DNA of 64,000 nucleotides from Klebsiella grimontii (GCF_900200035.1 NZ_FZTC01000022.1:248001-312000), one strand, 5' to 3'. Positions 11,519-21,718 are shown, counted from the first letter of the stretch. Notes: generated from the letters alone by a model not told the origin. Made by a program: numbers and translations.

Positions 11519-13663
11519 GTGTCCCGTACAATCATGCTGATCCCTACCGGAACCAGCGTAGGCCTGACCAGCGTCAGCCTCGGTGTTATCCGTGCTATGG
11601 AACGTAAAGGCGTTCGCCTGAGCGTCTTTAAACCTATCGCTCAACCGCGTGCCGGTGGCGATGCGCCAGACCAGACCACCACCATCATTCGCGCGAACTC
11701 CGACCTTCCGGCCGCAGAGCCGTTGAAAATGAGCCACGTTGAGTCGCTGCTCTCCAGCAACCAGAAAGACGTGCTGATGGAAGAGATCATCGCCAACTAC
11801 CACGCCAACACGCAGGATGCTGAAGTGGTGCTGGTTGAAGGTCTGGTCCCGACCCGCAAACATCAGTTTGCCCAGTCTCTGAACTACGAAATCGCGAAAA
11901 CGCTGAACGCTGAAATCGTCTTTGTGATGTCCCAGGGTACCGATACCCCGGAACAGCTGAAAGAGCGCATTGAGCTCACCCGCAGCAGCTTCGGCGGCGC
12001 GAAAAACACCAGCATCACCGGCGTCATCGTCAACAAGCTGAATGCGCCGGTTGACGAACAGGGCCGTACTCGCCCGGACCTGTCGGAAATCTTCGACGAC
12101 TCTTCCAAAGCAAAAGTCGTGAAGATCGATCCGGCTCAGCTGCAGAACGGTAGCCCATTACCGGTTCTGGGCGCGGTGCCGTGGAGCTTCGATCTGATCG
12201 CCACCCGCGCGATTGATATGGCGCATCACCTGAACGCCACCATCATCAACGAAGGCGACATCAATACCCGCCGCGTGAAGTCCGTCACCTTCTGTGCGCG
12301 TAGCATTCCGCACATGCTGGAACACTTCCGCGCAGGTTCTCTGCTGGTCACTTCCGCGGACCGTCCTGACGTACTGGTCGCCGCCTGCCTGGCCGCGATG
12401 AACGGCGTGGAAATCGGCGCCATCCTGCTGACCGGGGCCTATGAAATGGACCCGCGCGTCAGCAAGCTGTGCGAACGCGCATTTGCTACCGGCCTGCCGG
12501 TATTCATGGTTAACACCAACACCTGGCAGACCTCTCTGAGCCTGCAGAGCTTCAACCTGGAAGTGCCGGTTGACGATCACGAGCGCATCGAGAAAGTTCA
12601 GGAATACGTGGCTAACTATATCAACGCCGACTGGATTGAATCCCTGACCGCGACTTCCGAGCGCAGCCGTCGTCTCTCTCCGCCAGCCTTCCGCTATCAG
12701 CTCACCGAGCTGGCGCGTAAAGCAGGCAAGCGTGTTGTGCTGCCGGAAGGCAACGAACCGCGTACCGTTAAAGCCGCGGCTATCTGCGCCGAGCGCGGTA
12801 TCGCGACCTGCGTACTGCTGGGTAACCCGGATGAAATCACCCGCGTTGCCGCTTCTCAGGGCGTAGAGCTGGGCGCCGGTATTGAAATCGTTGACCCGGA
12901 AGTGGTTCGCGAAAGCTACGTTGCTCGCCTGGTCGAGCTGCGTAAGAGCAAAGGCATGACCGAAGCGGTTGCCCGCGAGCAGCTGGAAGACAACGTGGTT
13001 CTCGGCACCCTGATGCTGGAACAAGACGAAGTCGACGGCCTGGTATCCGGCGCGGTTCACACCACCGCCAACACCATCCGTCCGCCGCTGCAGCTGATCA
13101 AAACTGCGCCGGGTAGCTCTCTGGTCTCTTCCGTATTCTTCATGCTGCTGCCGGAACAGGTTTACGTTTACGGCGACTGCGCGATCAACCCGGATCCGAC
13201 CGCTGAACAGCTGGCTGAAATCGCTATCCAGTCCGCAGACTCCGCGATTGCCTTCGGCATCGAACCACGCGTAGCCATGCTCTCCTACTCCACCGGTACC
13301 TCTGGCGCCGGCAGCGATGTAGAGAAAGTACGCGAAGCGACGCGTCTGGCGCAGGAAAAACGTCCTGACCTGATGATCGACGGCCCGCTGCAGTACGATG
13401 CTGCGGTCATGGCTGACGTAGCGAAATCCAAAGCGCCGAACTCTCCGGTTGCCGGCCGCGCTACCGTGTTCATCTTCCCGGACCTGAACACCGGTAACAC
13501 CACTTACAAAGCCGTACAGCGTTCTGCCGACCTGATCTCTATCGGGCCGATGCTGCAGGGGATGCGTAAGCCGGTGAACGACCTGTCCCGTGGCGCGCTG
13601 GTTGACGATATCGTCTATACCATCGCCCTGACCGCGATTCAGTCGTCCCAGCAGCAAGCATAA
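11519..13663 (+). CDS. pta: Phosphate acetyltransferase
   Basis: 714-residue enzyme interconverting acetyl-CoA plus phosphate and acetyl phosphate. It is the long proteobacterial form: an N-terminal P-loop-like/BioD-like domain (starting [13 protein letters not shown]), a DRTGG regulatory domain at about residues 215-335, and the C-terminal catalytic phosphotransacetylase domain from about residue 390. The start is GTG at 11519 behind an AAGAGG site. An upstream in-frame ATG at 11468 would extend into the ackA intergenic region and is not the family start. It follows ackA. Confidence 0.98.
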   Translation: MSRTIMLIPTGTSVGLTSVSLGVIRAMERKGVRLSVFKPIAQPRAGGDAPDQTTTIIRANSDLPAAEPLKMSHVESLLSSNQKDVLMEEIIANYHANTQDAEVVLVEGLVPTRKHQFAQSLNYEIAKTLNAEIVFVMSQGTDTPEQLKERIELTRSSFGGAKNTSITGVIVNKLNAPVDEQGRTRPDLSEIFDDSSKAKVVKIDPAQLQNGSPLPVLGAVPWSFDLIATRAIDMAHHLNATIINEGDINTRRVKSVTFCARSIPHMLEHFRAGSLLVTSADRPDVLVAACLAAMNGVEIGAILLTGAYEMDPRVSKLCERAFATGLPVFMVNTNTWQTSLSLQSFNLEVPVDDHERIEKVQEYVANYINADWIESLTATSERSRRLSPPAFRYQLTELARKAGKRVVLPEGNEPRTVKAAAICAERGIATCVLLGNPDEITRVAASQGVELGAGIEIVDPEVVRESYVARLVELRKSKGMTEAVAREQLEDNVVLGTLMLEQDEVDGLVSGAVHTTANTIRPPLQLIKTAPGSSLVSSVFFMLLPEQVYVYGDCAINPDPTAEQLAEIAIQSADSAIAFGIEPRVAMLSYSTGTSGAGSDVEKVREATRLAQEKRPDLMIDGPLQYDAAVMADVAKSKAPNSPVAGRATVFIFPDLNTGNTTYKAVQRSADLISIGPMLQGMRKPVNDLSRGALVDDIVYTIALTAIQSSQQQA

Positions 13664-13678
13664 TCTGCCCGCTGGATG

Positions 13679-13709
13679 AAAAAAGGCGACCTCACGGTCG
13701 CCTTTTTAT
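13679..13709. terminator. Bidirectional terminator between pta and the transketolase operon
   Basis: Stem GGCGACC/GGTCGCC with a TCAC loop, flanked by A5 on the left and T5 on the right. It serves pta on the plus strand. On the minus strand it follows the stop codon of the last transketolase gene directly. Confidence 0.92.
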
Positions 13710-14663
13710 TTACAGCAGCTCTCGCGCCGCCGAGACTATATCATGCGCCGTCAGGCCATACTCCTTCTGCAGAAAGTCCTGCGTTCCCACCTGGCCATAG
13801 CGCTCCTTCACCCCCACACGACGCATCGGAACCGGGCAGGTCTCCACCAGCACTTCCGCCACCGCCGATCCCAGCCCGTTATGAATACTGTGATTTTCAC
13901 AGGTCACGATACGCCCGGTTTTTTCGGCGTAATTTTTCACCAGCATGCGGTCGATGGGCTTCAGGGTAAACATATCAATCACCGCAGCGCTGACCCCTTC
14001 CTGCTCAAGCTGACGCGCTGCCTCAAGGGCTTCCGCCACCATGATCCCGTTGGCTATCAGGGTGATGTCGTCACCTTCGCGCAGCACATTACCTTTGCCA
14101 ATCGTGAACGTCGAACCCGGCGCGTAGACGCTCGGCGCCTGTTTGCGGATCGTGCGTACCCAGTAAAAACCGTCGAGATCGATAAGCTGCCGCAGGATAT
14201 CCTCGAACATCACCGCATCGGTCACTTCCAGCACCACCGAATGCGCGAGGCCGCGCACAATCCCCATATCTTCAAATGACATATGGGTTCCGCCGTTATG
14301 ACAGGCGGTCACCCCCGCGTCAGAGGCAATCACTTTGACGTTATTCCGCTGATAGTCCAGCGCCATAAACAGCTGGTCGAAGCAGCGGCGGCTGGCGAAA
14401 GCGGTAAAGGTATGGACAAACGGCTTGCGCCCGGTCAACGATAGCCCGGCGGCGGTGCCGATCACGTTCGCTTCCATAATGCCGCAATTGATGACGTGCT
14501 GTGGATGCTGCCGCGCAACGCCGTCCATCGCCATAGAGCTCATCAGATCCGCTTCCAGGGCGATAATCGGGCTATGGGCTTCAATCTGCTGCGCGACAAA
14601 CCCGGCATAGACTTTACGCATCTCTACGGCATCTTTTTGTCCTGCAGGTGCAACTTTAATCAT
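13710..14663 (-). CDS. Transketolase, C-terminal subunit (split enzyme)
   Basis: 317 residues covering the pyrimidine-binding and C-terminal domains of a thiamine-diphosphate transketolase. E64 in GIMEANVIGTAAG is the likely cofactor-activating glutamate, and FVHTFTAFASRRCFDQL follows. The C-terminal domain begins near residue 195 (REGDDITLIANGIM). It overlaps the N-terminal subunit gene by 8 bp, which favours balanced expression of one heteromeric enzyme. It is the last gene of the PTS operon. The sugar phosphate acted on is unknown. A pentulose or ketose phosphate produced by the adjacent PTS is a reasonable guess. Confidence 0.9.
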   Translation of the reverse strand: MIKVAPAGQKDAVEMRKVYAGFVAQQIEAHSPIIALEADLMSSMAMDGVARQHPQHVINCGIMEANVIGTAAGLSLTGRKPFVHTFTAFASRRCFDQLFMALDYQRNNVKVIASDAGVTACHNGGTHMSFEDMGIVRGLAHSVVLEVTDAVMFEDILRQLIDLDGFYWVRTIRKQAPSVYAPGSTFTIGKGNVLREGDDITLIANGIMVAEALEAARQLEQEGVSAAVIDMFTLKPIDRMLVKNYAEKTGRIVTCENHSIHNGLGSAVAEVLVETCPVPMRRVGVKERYGQVGTQDFLQKEYGLTAHDIVSAARELL

Positions 14664-15486
14664 GTTCGGCCTCCAGCTGGCGAATCGTCTCGTTTAGCGT
14701 CTCTTTCATCTCGCCCGTCAGGCGCAAGTGATGGTTATTACTGAGATTCTCGAGATACGGCACGCCCTGGCCTTTCACGCTATCGAGAATGACTACCCGC
14801 GGGCGCGCATCGACGGGAGGAACGGGCTGAACCGCCGCCAGCAGTCCGGGGATGTCATCGCCTTTGACGGTAACGACGTCAAAACCAAAGGCGCGGAATT
14901 TATCTTCCAGATTGAAGGCGCGAATGATCTCGTCCAGCCTGCCGTCAAGCTGTAGCTTGTTCCAGTCAACAAACACGGTCAGATTATTCAGGCAATGATG
15001 GGCAATAAACTGGAACGCTTCCCAGCACTGGCCTTCATTCAGCTCGCCGTCGCCAACGATGCAGAATACCCGATTCGCCCGCCCCGCCAGCTTATGCGAC
15101 AGCGCCATTCCGCCGGCGATGGAAATCCCCTGTCCCAGCGAGCCGGTAGTGGCGTCCACCCCGCGCGTTTTCAGCCGGTCCGGGTGGCTTGGCAGCCGCG
15201 TACCGTTCTGGTTTAGCGTACTCAGCTCTTCTAGCGGAAAATATCCCTTAATCGCTAACGTGCTGTATAGCGCCGGGCCGGCATGACCTTTCGACAGCAC
15301 AAAGTAGTCGCGCTCGGGCCAGTCCGGATCGGCGGGGTCGATTTTCATCACCGCGCCGTACAGTACCGCCAGCGTCTCCACAACCGACATACTGCCGCCG
15401 TAGTGGCCGAAACCGAGATCCGTCAGCGATTTAAGGGTGGCGACGCGAATATCCCGCGCCAGTTGGGTCACTTCTTTCACATTCAT
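14656..15486 (-). CDS. Transketolase, N-terminal subunit (split enzyme)
   Basis: 276 residues forming the thiamine-diphosphate-binding domain of a split transketolase. SKGHAG (65-70) and the GDG (145-147) ... N176 metal/diphosphate motif are intact. It starts with ATGA overlap on the PTS IIC stop (4 bp) and overlaps the C-terminal subunit by 8 bp. The single-chain TktA/TktB enzymes of enterobacteria are about 660 residues, so this is a second, split type, as in many archaea and some bacterial catabolic operons. Confidence 0.9.
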   Translation of the reverse strand: MNVKEVTQLARDIRVATLKSLTDLGFGHYGGSMSVVETLAVLYGAVMKIDPADPDWPERDYFVLSKGHAGPALYSTLAIKGYFPLEELSTLNQNGTRLPSHPDRLKTRGVDATTGSLGQGISIAGGMALSHKLAGRANRVFCIVGDGELNEGQCWEAFQFIAHHCLNNLTVFVDWNKLQLDGRLDEIIRAFNLEDKFRAFGFDVVTVKGDDIPGLLAAVQPVPPVDARPRVVILDSVKGQGVPYLENLSNNHHLRLTGEMKETLNETIRQLEAEHD

Positions 15487-16874
15487 GATTTAGCTCCGCT
15501 GTTCTCCTGCGCGCCGCCGCCCACAGATCTCTTTTTCGCAAAAACGTTGTACACCACCAGCAGTACGAACAACGCCACCACAAGTCCGGTAATGGCAAAC
15601 GGCGACAAATAGCGGGCCAGGTTACCCAGCACGATACCGACGGCGCCGAAATCCGCATCCGAGAAAGTGGTGTTGGCAAAGCCAATCGCGCCCAGCACCG
15701 GCAGCAGCAGTACCGGCAGGAAGGTGATCAGCAGGCCGTTGGCAAACGCCCCGATCATCGCCCCGCGCCGCCCACCGGTGGCGTTGCCAAATACGCCGGC
15801 GGTCGCGCCGGTAAAGAAATGCGGCACCACGCCGGGCAGAATCAGCACCCACTTGAACTGCCCGCAGAGGAACAGCCCGACCAGGCCGCCGAGGAAGCTG
15901 AACAGGAAGCCAATCAGTACCGCATTGGGCGCATAGGGATAGACCACCGGGCAGTCCAGCGCCGGACGGGCATTAGGCACCAGCTTCTCCGAAAATCCGG
16001 TAAAGGCCGGGACGATTTCCGCCAGGATCAGACGTACCCCTTGCAGGATGATGAACACCCCGGCGGCGAAGGTAATCGCCATGATGATGGCGTATACCAG
16101 GTAGTTCTGGCCGCCGCTGAAGGTGTTTTCAACATATTCACGCCCCGCGCTCACCGCCATAATCAAATAGATAATCATCATGGTCAGCGAAATGGAGATG
16201 GAGCTGTCGCGCAGGAAGCTCAGGTTTTTCGGTAGGTTCATCTCTTCGGTTGAACGCGAGCCTTTACCGCAGACGCTACCGATCCATCCCGAAAGGACAT
16301 AGCCCAGGGTGCCGAAGTGGCCGAAAGCGATGTCATCCGTGCCGGTAATACGCTTCATATAGCGCTGGGCCAGCGCCGGGAAGAACGCCATCACCAGGCC
16401 GAGGATCAGGGAACCGGTAAAGACCAGCCCGATACCTTCAAAACCCGCCACGGTAAGAATCACGCCGATCATACAGGCCATATAGAAGGTGTGGTGGCCG
16501 GTCAGGAAGATATACTTCAGACGCGTAAACCGGGCGACTACAATATTCGCTACCATCCCGAACGCCATTATAAGCGCGGTTGAAGCACCGTATTTTTCCA
16601 GCGCAATAGAAACAATCGCCTCGTTATTAGGAATAATGCCCTGAATATTAAATGCGTGTTCAAACATGCCCCCCAGCGGATTCAGCGAACCGACTAATAC
16701 CGTCGCGCCGCCGCCGAGAACAATAAAACCCAGAATAGTTTTAATGGTTCCCTTGACGACATCGGAGAAAGATTTCTTTTGCGCTACCAGACCAATTAAG
16801 GCAATTAAACCGACCAGTACCGAGGGTACTTTGAGTATATCAACAACAAAATTCAGCGTTTCAAGGATAAACAT
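15483..16874 (-). CDS. PTS IIC component, UlaA/SgaT (ascorbate) family
   Basis: 463-residue polytopic inner-membrane permease of the phosphotransferase system, with about ten or more hydrophobic segments. Family features include GHHTFYMACM, the RYMKRITGTDDIAFGHFGTLGY loop and GVVPHFFTGATAGVFGN. The start at 16874 (MFILETLNFVVDIL) has a GAGGTG ribosome binding site, and the 13 extra codons upstream are ignored. IIB lies just upstream and the transketolase genes overlap its end. Known UlaA proteins carry L-ascorbate, but the substrate here need not be ascorbate because the usual ulaDEF catabolic genes are absent. Confidence 0.9.
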   Translation of the reverse strand: MFILETLNFVVDILKVPSVLVGLIALIGLVAQKKSFSDVVKGTIKTILGFIVLGGGATVLVGSLNPLGGMFEHAFNIQGIIPNNEAIVSIALEKYGASTALIMAFGMVANIVVARFTRLKYIFLTGHHTFYMACMIGVILTVAGFEGIGLVFTGSLILGLVMAFFPALAQRYMKRITGTDDIAFGHFGTLGYVLSGWIGSVCGKGSRSTEEMNLPKNLSFLRDSSISISLTMMIIYLIMAVSAGREYVENTFSGGQNYLVYAIIMAITFAAGVFIILQGVRLILAEIVPAFTGFSEKLVPNARPALDCPVVYPYAPNAVLIGFLFSFLGGLVGLFLCGQFKWVLILPGVVPHFFTGATAGVFGNATGGRRGAMIGAFANGLLITFLPVLLLPVLGAIGFANTTFSDADFGAVGIVLGNLARYLSPFAITGLVVALFVLLVVYNVFAKKRSVGGGAQENSGAKS

Positions 16875-16894
16875 ATCCACCTCGCTATAAATAG

Positions 16895-17167
16895 TTATTG
16901 TCTGGCGAACCACGCGCGCAGCTGCGCTTCGAGTTCGTTAATATCGATGATGTTGGTAATCACCACCAGCTGGCTTTCCGGGACGCTGGCGCTGGCGGCA
17001 ATATCTTTTGCCATCACGAATAAATCTGCCGCGCCCGGCGTTGCCGACGACAGATCGGAGTGCTCAACCTCAGCCTCGATATCGAGCTTTTTCAGCACCT
17101 TTTTAATATTCATCTCAACCATAAAACTACTGCCCAGGCCAGAACCGCAAATTGCCATAATTTTCAT
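16895..17167 (-). CDS. PTS IIB component, ascorbate/lactose type
   Basis: 90-residue phosphocarrier domain. C7 in MKIMAICGSGLGSS is the expected phosphorylated cysteine, within the CGSGLGSS P-loop of the UlaB/GatB-like family. The start at 17167 follows AGGTGATAAC, and a longer open frame upstream (to 17206) lacks such a site. It lies 20 bp upstream of IIC and passes phosphate from IIA to the incoming sugar. Confidence 0.9.
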   Translation of the reverse strand: MKIMAICGSGLGSSFMVEMNIKKVLKKLDIEAEVEHSDLSSATPGAADLFVMAKDIAASASVPESQLVVITNIIDINELEAQLRAWFARQ

Positions 17168-17247
17168 TGTTATCACCTTTTTTTGGGTAGAGTACGTCCG
17201 CATCACGCAGGTGCGTAATGGGTTATAAGTCGGATAATAAAATTAAA

Positions 17248-17691
17248 TCAGAAACGCGCGATGATAGTTTTTATCTCCTCCAGGTTGGTTGCCTGATGTA
17301 ATTTATTCATATCTTCATCGCTGGAAAATAATTCCGCCAGCGCAGAGATTGTTTCGATATGGCTATGCTTATCCGGGGCCGCAAGCATAATGACAATATC
17401 AACCGGGTCGAACTCTTCCGAGCCAAAGGACACGCCCTGCCCCAGCTTCAGCAGCGACAGACCTAAGCCTTTCGCTCCCTCCTCCGGTCGCGCGTGCGGC
17501 ATCGCCAGACCCGGAGCCAGTACATAGTAGGGCCCCAACCTTTGATGCTGCTCCACGATGGCCTTTACGTACGCAGGTTCTATCACACCGGCCTTGAGCA
17601 GCGGTTGGGCACAGATGTCCAGCGCCTGTGGCCAGGTTTCCACGCTCTGCCGCAGCATGATGGTGGCATCCGAGAGCCATGTTTTGAGCAT
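17248..17691 (-). CDS. PTS IIA component, PtsN/UlaC-like
   Basis: 147-residue IIA phosphotransfer domain. H66 in GLAMPHARPEEGA is the phospho-acceptor, in the motif shared by the fructose/mannitol/ascorbate IIA group. The start at 17691 follows a GGGGGTGAC site. The upstream in-frame ATG at 17736 lies inside the probable promoter. It is the first gene of the minus-strand operon IIA-IIB-IIC-tktN-tktC and receives phosphate from HPr. Confidence 0.88.
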   Translation of the reverse strand: MLKTWLSDATIMLRQSVETWPQALDICAQPLLKAGVIEPAYVKAIVEQHQRLGPYYVLAPGLAMPHARPEEGAKGLGLSLLKLGQGVSFGSEEFDPVDIVIMLAAPDKHSHIETISALAELFSSDEDMNKLHQATNLEEIKTIIARF

Positions 17692-17752
17692 TTTGTCACC
17701 CCCACTTTTAGCAAAAGATGGGCAAACTTTATGCAAGCCGCCAAGAGTTATC

Positions 17753-17768
17753 TGCGAGAGCGATCACA
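17753..17768 (-). promoter_or_regulatory. Possible CRP site upstream of the PTS operon
   Basis: TGCGA-N6-TCACA; on the minus strand TGTGA-N6-TCGCA, one mismatch from the CRP consensus. A CATAAA-like -10 element lies about 30 bp downstream (17728-17733), so the box would sit near -40, a class II activator position. Inference only. Confidence 0.5.
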
Positions 17769-17770
17769 AA

Positions 17771-17782
17771 GATAGCGCTACC
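17771..17782. promoter_or_regulatory. Operator half-pair 1 for the LacI-type regulator
   Basis: GATAGCGCTACC, a copy of the palindrome at 17804 with its last bases changed. Centre-to-centre spacing to the second copy is 34 bp, roughly three helical turns, which would put both on nearly the same face of the DNA. Confidence 0.6.
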
Positions 17783-17803
17783 AACGTTGAACATTCAGAT
17801 TTG

Positions 17804-17817
17804 TGATAGCGCTATCA
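17804..17817. promoter_or_regulatory. Operator 2, perfect palindrome TGATAGCGCTATCA
   Basis: Perfect 14-bp palindrome with central CG, typical in shape of LacI/GntR-subfamily operators. It lies in the 236-bp divergent region between the PTS operon and the regulator gene, so it probably controls both. Assignment to the adjacent regulator is by position. Confidence 0.65.
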
Positions 17818-17927
17818 ATTCGCAATCATCCCATCAAAACGCAGCAAAAAGGCCCGTTTAAGGCGTATACTCCTGACACGTGAAGTAATGGATGATAATA
17901 AAAAACGTCTGTTTAGCAGGAATGTGT

Positions 17928-18947
17928 ATGTCTCTAACCCGAAAACGGCGTAGTACCGGTAAAGTCACGATCGCCGACGTTGCGCAACTGGCTGGCGTAG
18001 GAACGATGACCGTGTCCCGCGCCCTTCGCACGCCGGAACAAGTTTCCGATAAGCTACGTGAAAAAATCGAAGCGGCGGTGCAGGAGCTGGGGTACATGCC
18101 TAATCTTGCCGCCAGCGCGCTGGCGTCAGCCTCCTCACGAACCATCGCCATGGTGGTGCCAAATCTTGCGGAAGCGGGCTGCTCGGCGATGTTTGCCGGG
18201 CTTCAGCAGATATTACAGCCGGCAGGATATCAAATCATGCTGGCGGAATCGCAGCACCGTCTGGAGCAGGAAGAGAAACTACTGGAAACGCTGCTGGCTT
18301 CTAATATTGCCGCCGCCATTCTACTGAGCGTTGAGCACAGCGATACCGTACGCCACTGGCTGCAGAACGCCTCGATTCCGGTGGTGGAGATGGGCGCAAT
18401 GCGCGCCGATCCTATCGACATGAATATCGGCATTGATAACGTGGCGGCGATGTTCGAGCTGACGGAGATGCTTATCCACCGCGGCTATCAGAATATCGGT
18501 CTGCTGTGCGCCAATCAGGAACAGTGGATTTTTCAGCAGCATTTACAGGGATGGTATAAAGCCATGCTGCGCCATCACATGTCGCCAAACCGGGTGATTA
18601 ACGCCGCGCTGCCCGCCAACTTTTCCACCGGCGCTTCACAGCTGCCGGAGTTTTTGCTGGCATGGCCGGAACTCGATGCGCTGGTCTGCGTTTCCGATGA
18701 GCTGGCATGCGGAGCGCTGTATGAATGCCAGCGTCGGCGCATCAAAGTTCCTGATGATTTAGCCGTCGTCGGCTTTGGGGATAGTGACGTAAGTCGGGTC
18801 TGCCAGCCACCGTTAACGACGATGGCGGTACCGCATCACAAGATTGGCATCGAAGCCGGCCGTGCTCTTCTGGAGCGGCTTAGCGAGGGAAACTGGAGCG
18901 ACAGAAGACCCATCGCATCCAGTTTATGCATGAGGGATAGCTGTTAA
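17928..18947 (+). CDS. LacI/GntR-type transcriptional regulator of the PTS-transketolase cluster
   Basis: 339 residues: an N-terminal LacI helix-turn-helix (VTIADVAQLAGVGTMTVSRAL, about residues 13-33), the hinge helix region LGYMPNLAASALAS, and a periplasmic-binding-protein-like effector domain. It resembles the GntR/IdnR gluconate regulators of E. coli more than LacI itself. Of several in-frame starts, ATG at 17928 is best placed after AGG at 17918-17920. It is divergent from the PTS operon, with paired palindromes between. Its stop is 2 bp from the end of the convergent yfcD gene, which leaves no room for a terminator. Confidence 0.9.
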   Translation: MSLTRKRRSTGKVTIADVAQLAGVGTMTVSRALRTPEQVSDKLREKIEAAVQELGYMPNLAASALASASSRTIAMVVPNLAEAGCSAMFAGLQQILQPAGYQIMLAESQHRLEQEEKLLETLLASNIAAAILLSVEHSDTVRHWLQNASIPVVEMGAMRADPIDMNIGIDNVAAMFELTEMLIHRGYQNIGLLCANQEQWIFQQHLQGWYKAMLRHHMSPNRVINAALPANFSTGASQLPEFLLAWPELDALVCVSDELACGALYECQRRRIKVPDDLAVVGFGDSDVSRVCQPPLTTMAVPHHKIGIEAGRALLERLSEGNWSDRRPIASSLCMRDSC

Positions 18948-18949
18948 AA

Positions 18950-19504
18950 CTACTCGGCCTCTTCCTGCTTTTCGCTTTTTGCTGACTCATTATTGGCATT
19001 GCGGGTCATCCACAGCGCCAGCGCTTTTAATGAATCCGGGGTGAACTCATCGCAGCGGGCGGTGATCTCTTCCGGCGTCAGCCAGCACACTTCGCTCACT
19101 TCTTCTTCCTGCAGGGCGAACGGCCCGTGCGAGACGCAGCTAAACAGGCCGCCCCAGACGCGGCAGTGTTTATCTTCGTAGTAAAACTGCCCGTGGTCAG
19201 CAAAAGGCACGCCGGCAATACCGAGCTCTTCTTCCGCCTCCCGGCGCGCGGACTCCAGCATTTGCTCGTCAGCCTGCACCACGCCGCCGGCGGTAGCGTC
19301 CAGCATGCCAGGCTGGAAATCTTTTGTTTCGGTACGGCGCTGTACCAGGATTTTGCCCATCCCATCATGAACAACAATGTAGGTCGCACGATGACGCAAA
19401 CACTCCGCACGCATTTGTTCGCGGCTGGACTGTGCTATCACCTCATTGTTTTCATTAACAATATCGACCCATTCTGTGCTTGCCAAATGATTCTGTTCCG
19501 CCAT
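18950..19504 (-). CDS. yfcD: Nudix hydrolase YfcD
   Basis: 184-residue Nudix-family pyrophosphohydrolase with the Nudix box at about residues 74-96 (GVVQADEQ ... REAEEELGI, all key Glu present). It resembles isopentenyl-diphosphate isomerase-type Nudix proteins. The physiological substrate is not known. Length and sequence follow E. coli YfcD, with a slightly different charged tail (SEKQEEAE). The end almost touches that of the LacI-type regulator. Confidence 0.94.
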   Translation of the reverse strand: MAEQNHLASTEWVDIVNENNEVIAQSSREQMRAECLRHRATYIVVHDGMGKILVQRRTETKDFQPGMLDATAGGVVQADEQMLESARREAEEELGIAGVPFADHGQFYYEDKHCRVWGGLFSCVSHGPFALQEEEVSEVCWLTPEEITARCDEFTPDSLKALALWMTRNANNESAKSEKQEEAE

Positions 19505-19562
19505 CAGGAAACCTTACTTTTTAAAGCGCTCTTGCGGCGCGTCTATACGGTTGAGGGGTAAA

Positions 19563-20114
19563 TTACGGGTAAATTGCGACCTCTGCAATAACCTGATTAT
19601 CATCGAGTGCTAAAACCTGCAATTGCCCCTCGTTCAGCAGACCGTAGCTGGCGGTAAATCCCCCTTTAGGGATGCTGACCGAGCCGGGGTTGAAGAGGAA
19701 AATCTCACCGCGTTTCTCGGCAACCGGAATATGAGTATGACCATAAGCCAGCACATCGCCAGCGGCGAGGGGAGGCAAATTATCGGGGCTATACAGATGT
19801 CCGTGGGTCAGAAACAGGCGGGTTCGCTCGCTCAAAACCTGCTGCCAGGGGGCGGTAATGGGGAAATGGAGCAGCATCTGATCGACTTCGCTGTCGCAGT
19901 TGCCGCGTACGGCAATCACCCGCTCCGCCACGCGATTGAGCGCCTCCGCGACCTGGGCCGGAGCATAGCCTTCGGGAAGGGCGTTACGCGGCCCGTGGTT
20001 AAGCACATCGCCGAGGATAACCAGCCACTGCGCCCCACTGCGCGCGAACAGCTCAAGCACGCGTTCAGCGGCAGGCAGAGAGCCGTGGATATCCGAGGCA
20101 AACATCAGCTTCAT
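19563..20114 (-). CDS. yfcE: Phosphodiesterase YfcE
   Basis: 183-residue calcineurin-like metallophosphoesterase active on artificial phosphodiesters; the cellular role is unknown. Metal-binding motifs are complete: SDIHGS (D8, H10), GDVLNHGPRN, GNCDSE, FLTHGH and YGHTHIP. An open frame extends 38 codons upstream over the yfcF end, but ATG 20114 with GGAGATAAATTGT before it is the family start. It follows yfcF at 56 bp. Confidence 0.95.
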   Translation of the reverse strand: MKLMFASDIHGSLPAAERVLELFARSGAQWLVILGDVLNHGPRNALPEGYAPAQVAEALNRVAERVIAVRGNCDSEVDQMLLHFPITAPWQQVLSERTRLFLTHGHLYSPDNLPPLAAGDVLAYGHTHIPVAEKRGEIFLFNPGSVSIPKGGFTASYGLLNEGQLQVLALDDNQVIAEVAIYP

Positions 20115-20170
20115 ACAATTTATCTCCACGCATGACGATGCGTCTATGATAACGGAACCGCTGAAGCTTA

Positions 20171-20887
<717 letters not shown>

Positions 20888-21023
20888 CTAGCCTCAGGAT
20901 CTTACATACTTCTCTGAGGTGTACGCTATCGGCGAAAGTCATCCAGAATGAGGCAAACCTGCCGGATGATGCCAGTTCACCTATACTCGAAAAGTTTGCG
21001 ACCTGTGACGGCGAGGGACTCTC

Positions 21024-21653
21024 ATGATCGATCTTTACTACGCACCCACCCCCAATGGCCACAAAATCACGCTCTTCCTTGAAGAAGCGCAGCTGCCTTA
21101 CCGCCTGATCCGGGTGGATATCAGTAAGGGGGAGCAGTTTCAACCGTCGTTTCTGGCGATTTCACCGAACAACAAGATCCCGGCGATCGTTGACGATGCT
21201 CCCGCCGACGGCGGCGCCCCGTTAAGCCTGTTTGAGTCCGGCGAGATCCTGCTTTATCTGGCTGAAAAAACCGGCAAATTACTGAGCGGCGAACTCCGCG
21301 AACGCCACGTTACGCTACAGTGGTTATTCTGGCAGGTCGGTGGGTTAGGGCCGATGCTCGGGCAAAATCATCATTTCAACCACTTTGCTCCGCAGGCGGT
21401 GCCCTACGCCATTGAACGCTATCAGGTGGAAACGCAGCGTCTGTATGGCGTGCTCAATCGGCGCCTTGGCGAGAGCCCCTGGCTTGGCGGCAATCACTAC
21501 AGCATCGCCGATATCGCCTGCTGGCCGTGGGTGAATGCCCATCAGCGCCAGCGTATCGACCTCGCCAGTTTTCCGGCGGTGCATAACTGGTTCGAGCGCA
21601 TTCGCCAGCGCCCGGCCACCGTTGAAGCGCTGCTGAAAACAGAAGCCCATTAA
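21024..21653 (+). CDS. yfcG: Disulfide-bond oxidoreductase YfcG (Nu-class GST)
   Basis: 209-residue GST-fold protein. Members of this class reduce disulfides using two bound glutathiones. The N-terminal MIDLYYAPTPNGHKITLFLEEA with the TPNG active-site loop, FESGEILLYLAEKTG, and the Nu-class signature WLFWQVGGLGPMLGQNHHF are present. The C terminus is about six residues shorter than E. coli YfcG. It is divergently arranged with yfcF, and folX follows 65 bp downstream. Confidence 0.95.
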   Translation: MIDLYYAPTPNGHKITLFLEEAQLPYRLIRVDISKGEQFQPSFLAISPNNKIPAIVDDAPADGGAPLSLFESGEILLYLAEKTGKLLSGELRERHVTLQWLFWQVGGLGPMLGQNHHFNHFAPQAVPYAIERYQVETQRLYGVLNRRLGESPWLGGNHYSIADIACWPWVNAHQRQRIDLASFPAVHNWFERIRQRPATVEALLKTEAH

Positions 21654-21718
21654 CCCCCTGCTCGCCCGGGAAGCTTTGATGTATGATGGCGGAAATTACT
21701 ACACGGAGGAAGCCTGCA

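Noticed and set aside
12158-13657. A 499-codon open frame on the strand opposite pta, and a similar 346-codon frame opposite ackA (10408-11448).
   Set aside because: They are antisense shadows of highly biased genes with high GC at third positions. Their translations have no recognisable motif and no ribosome binding site.
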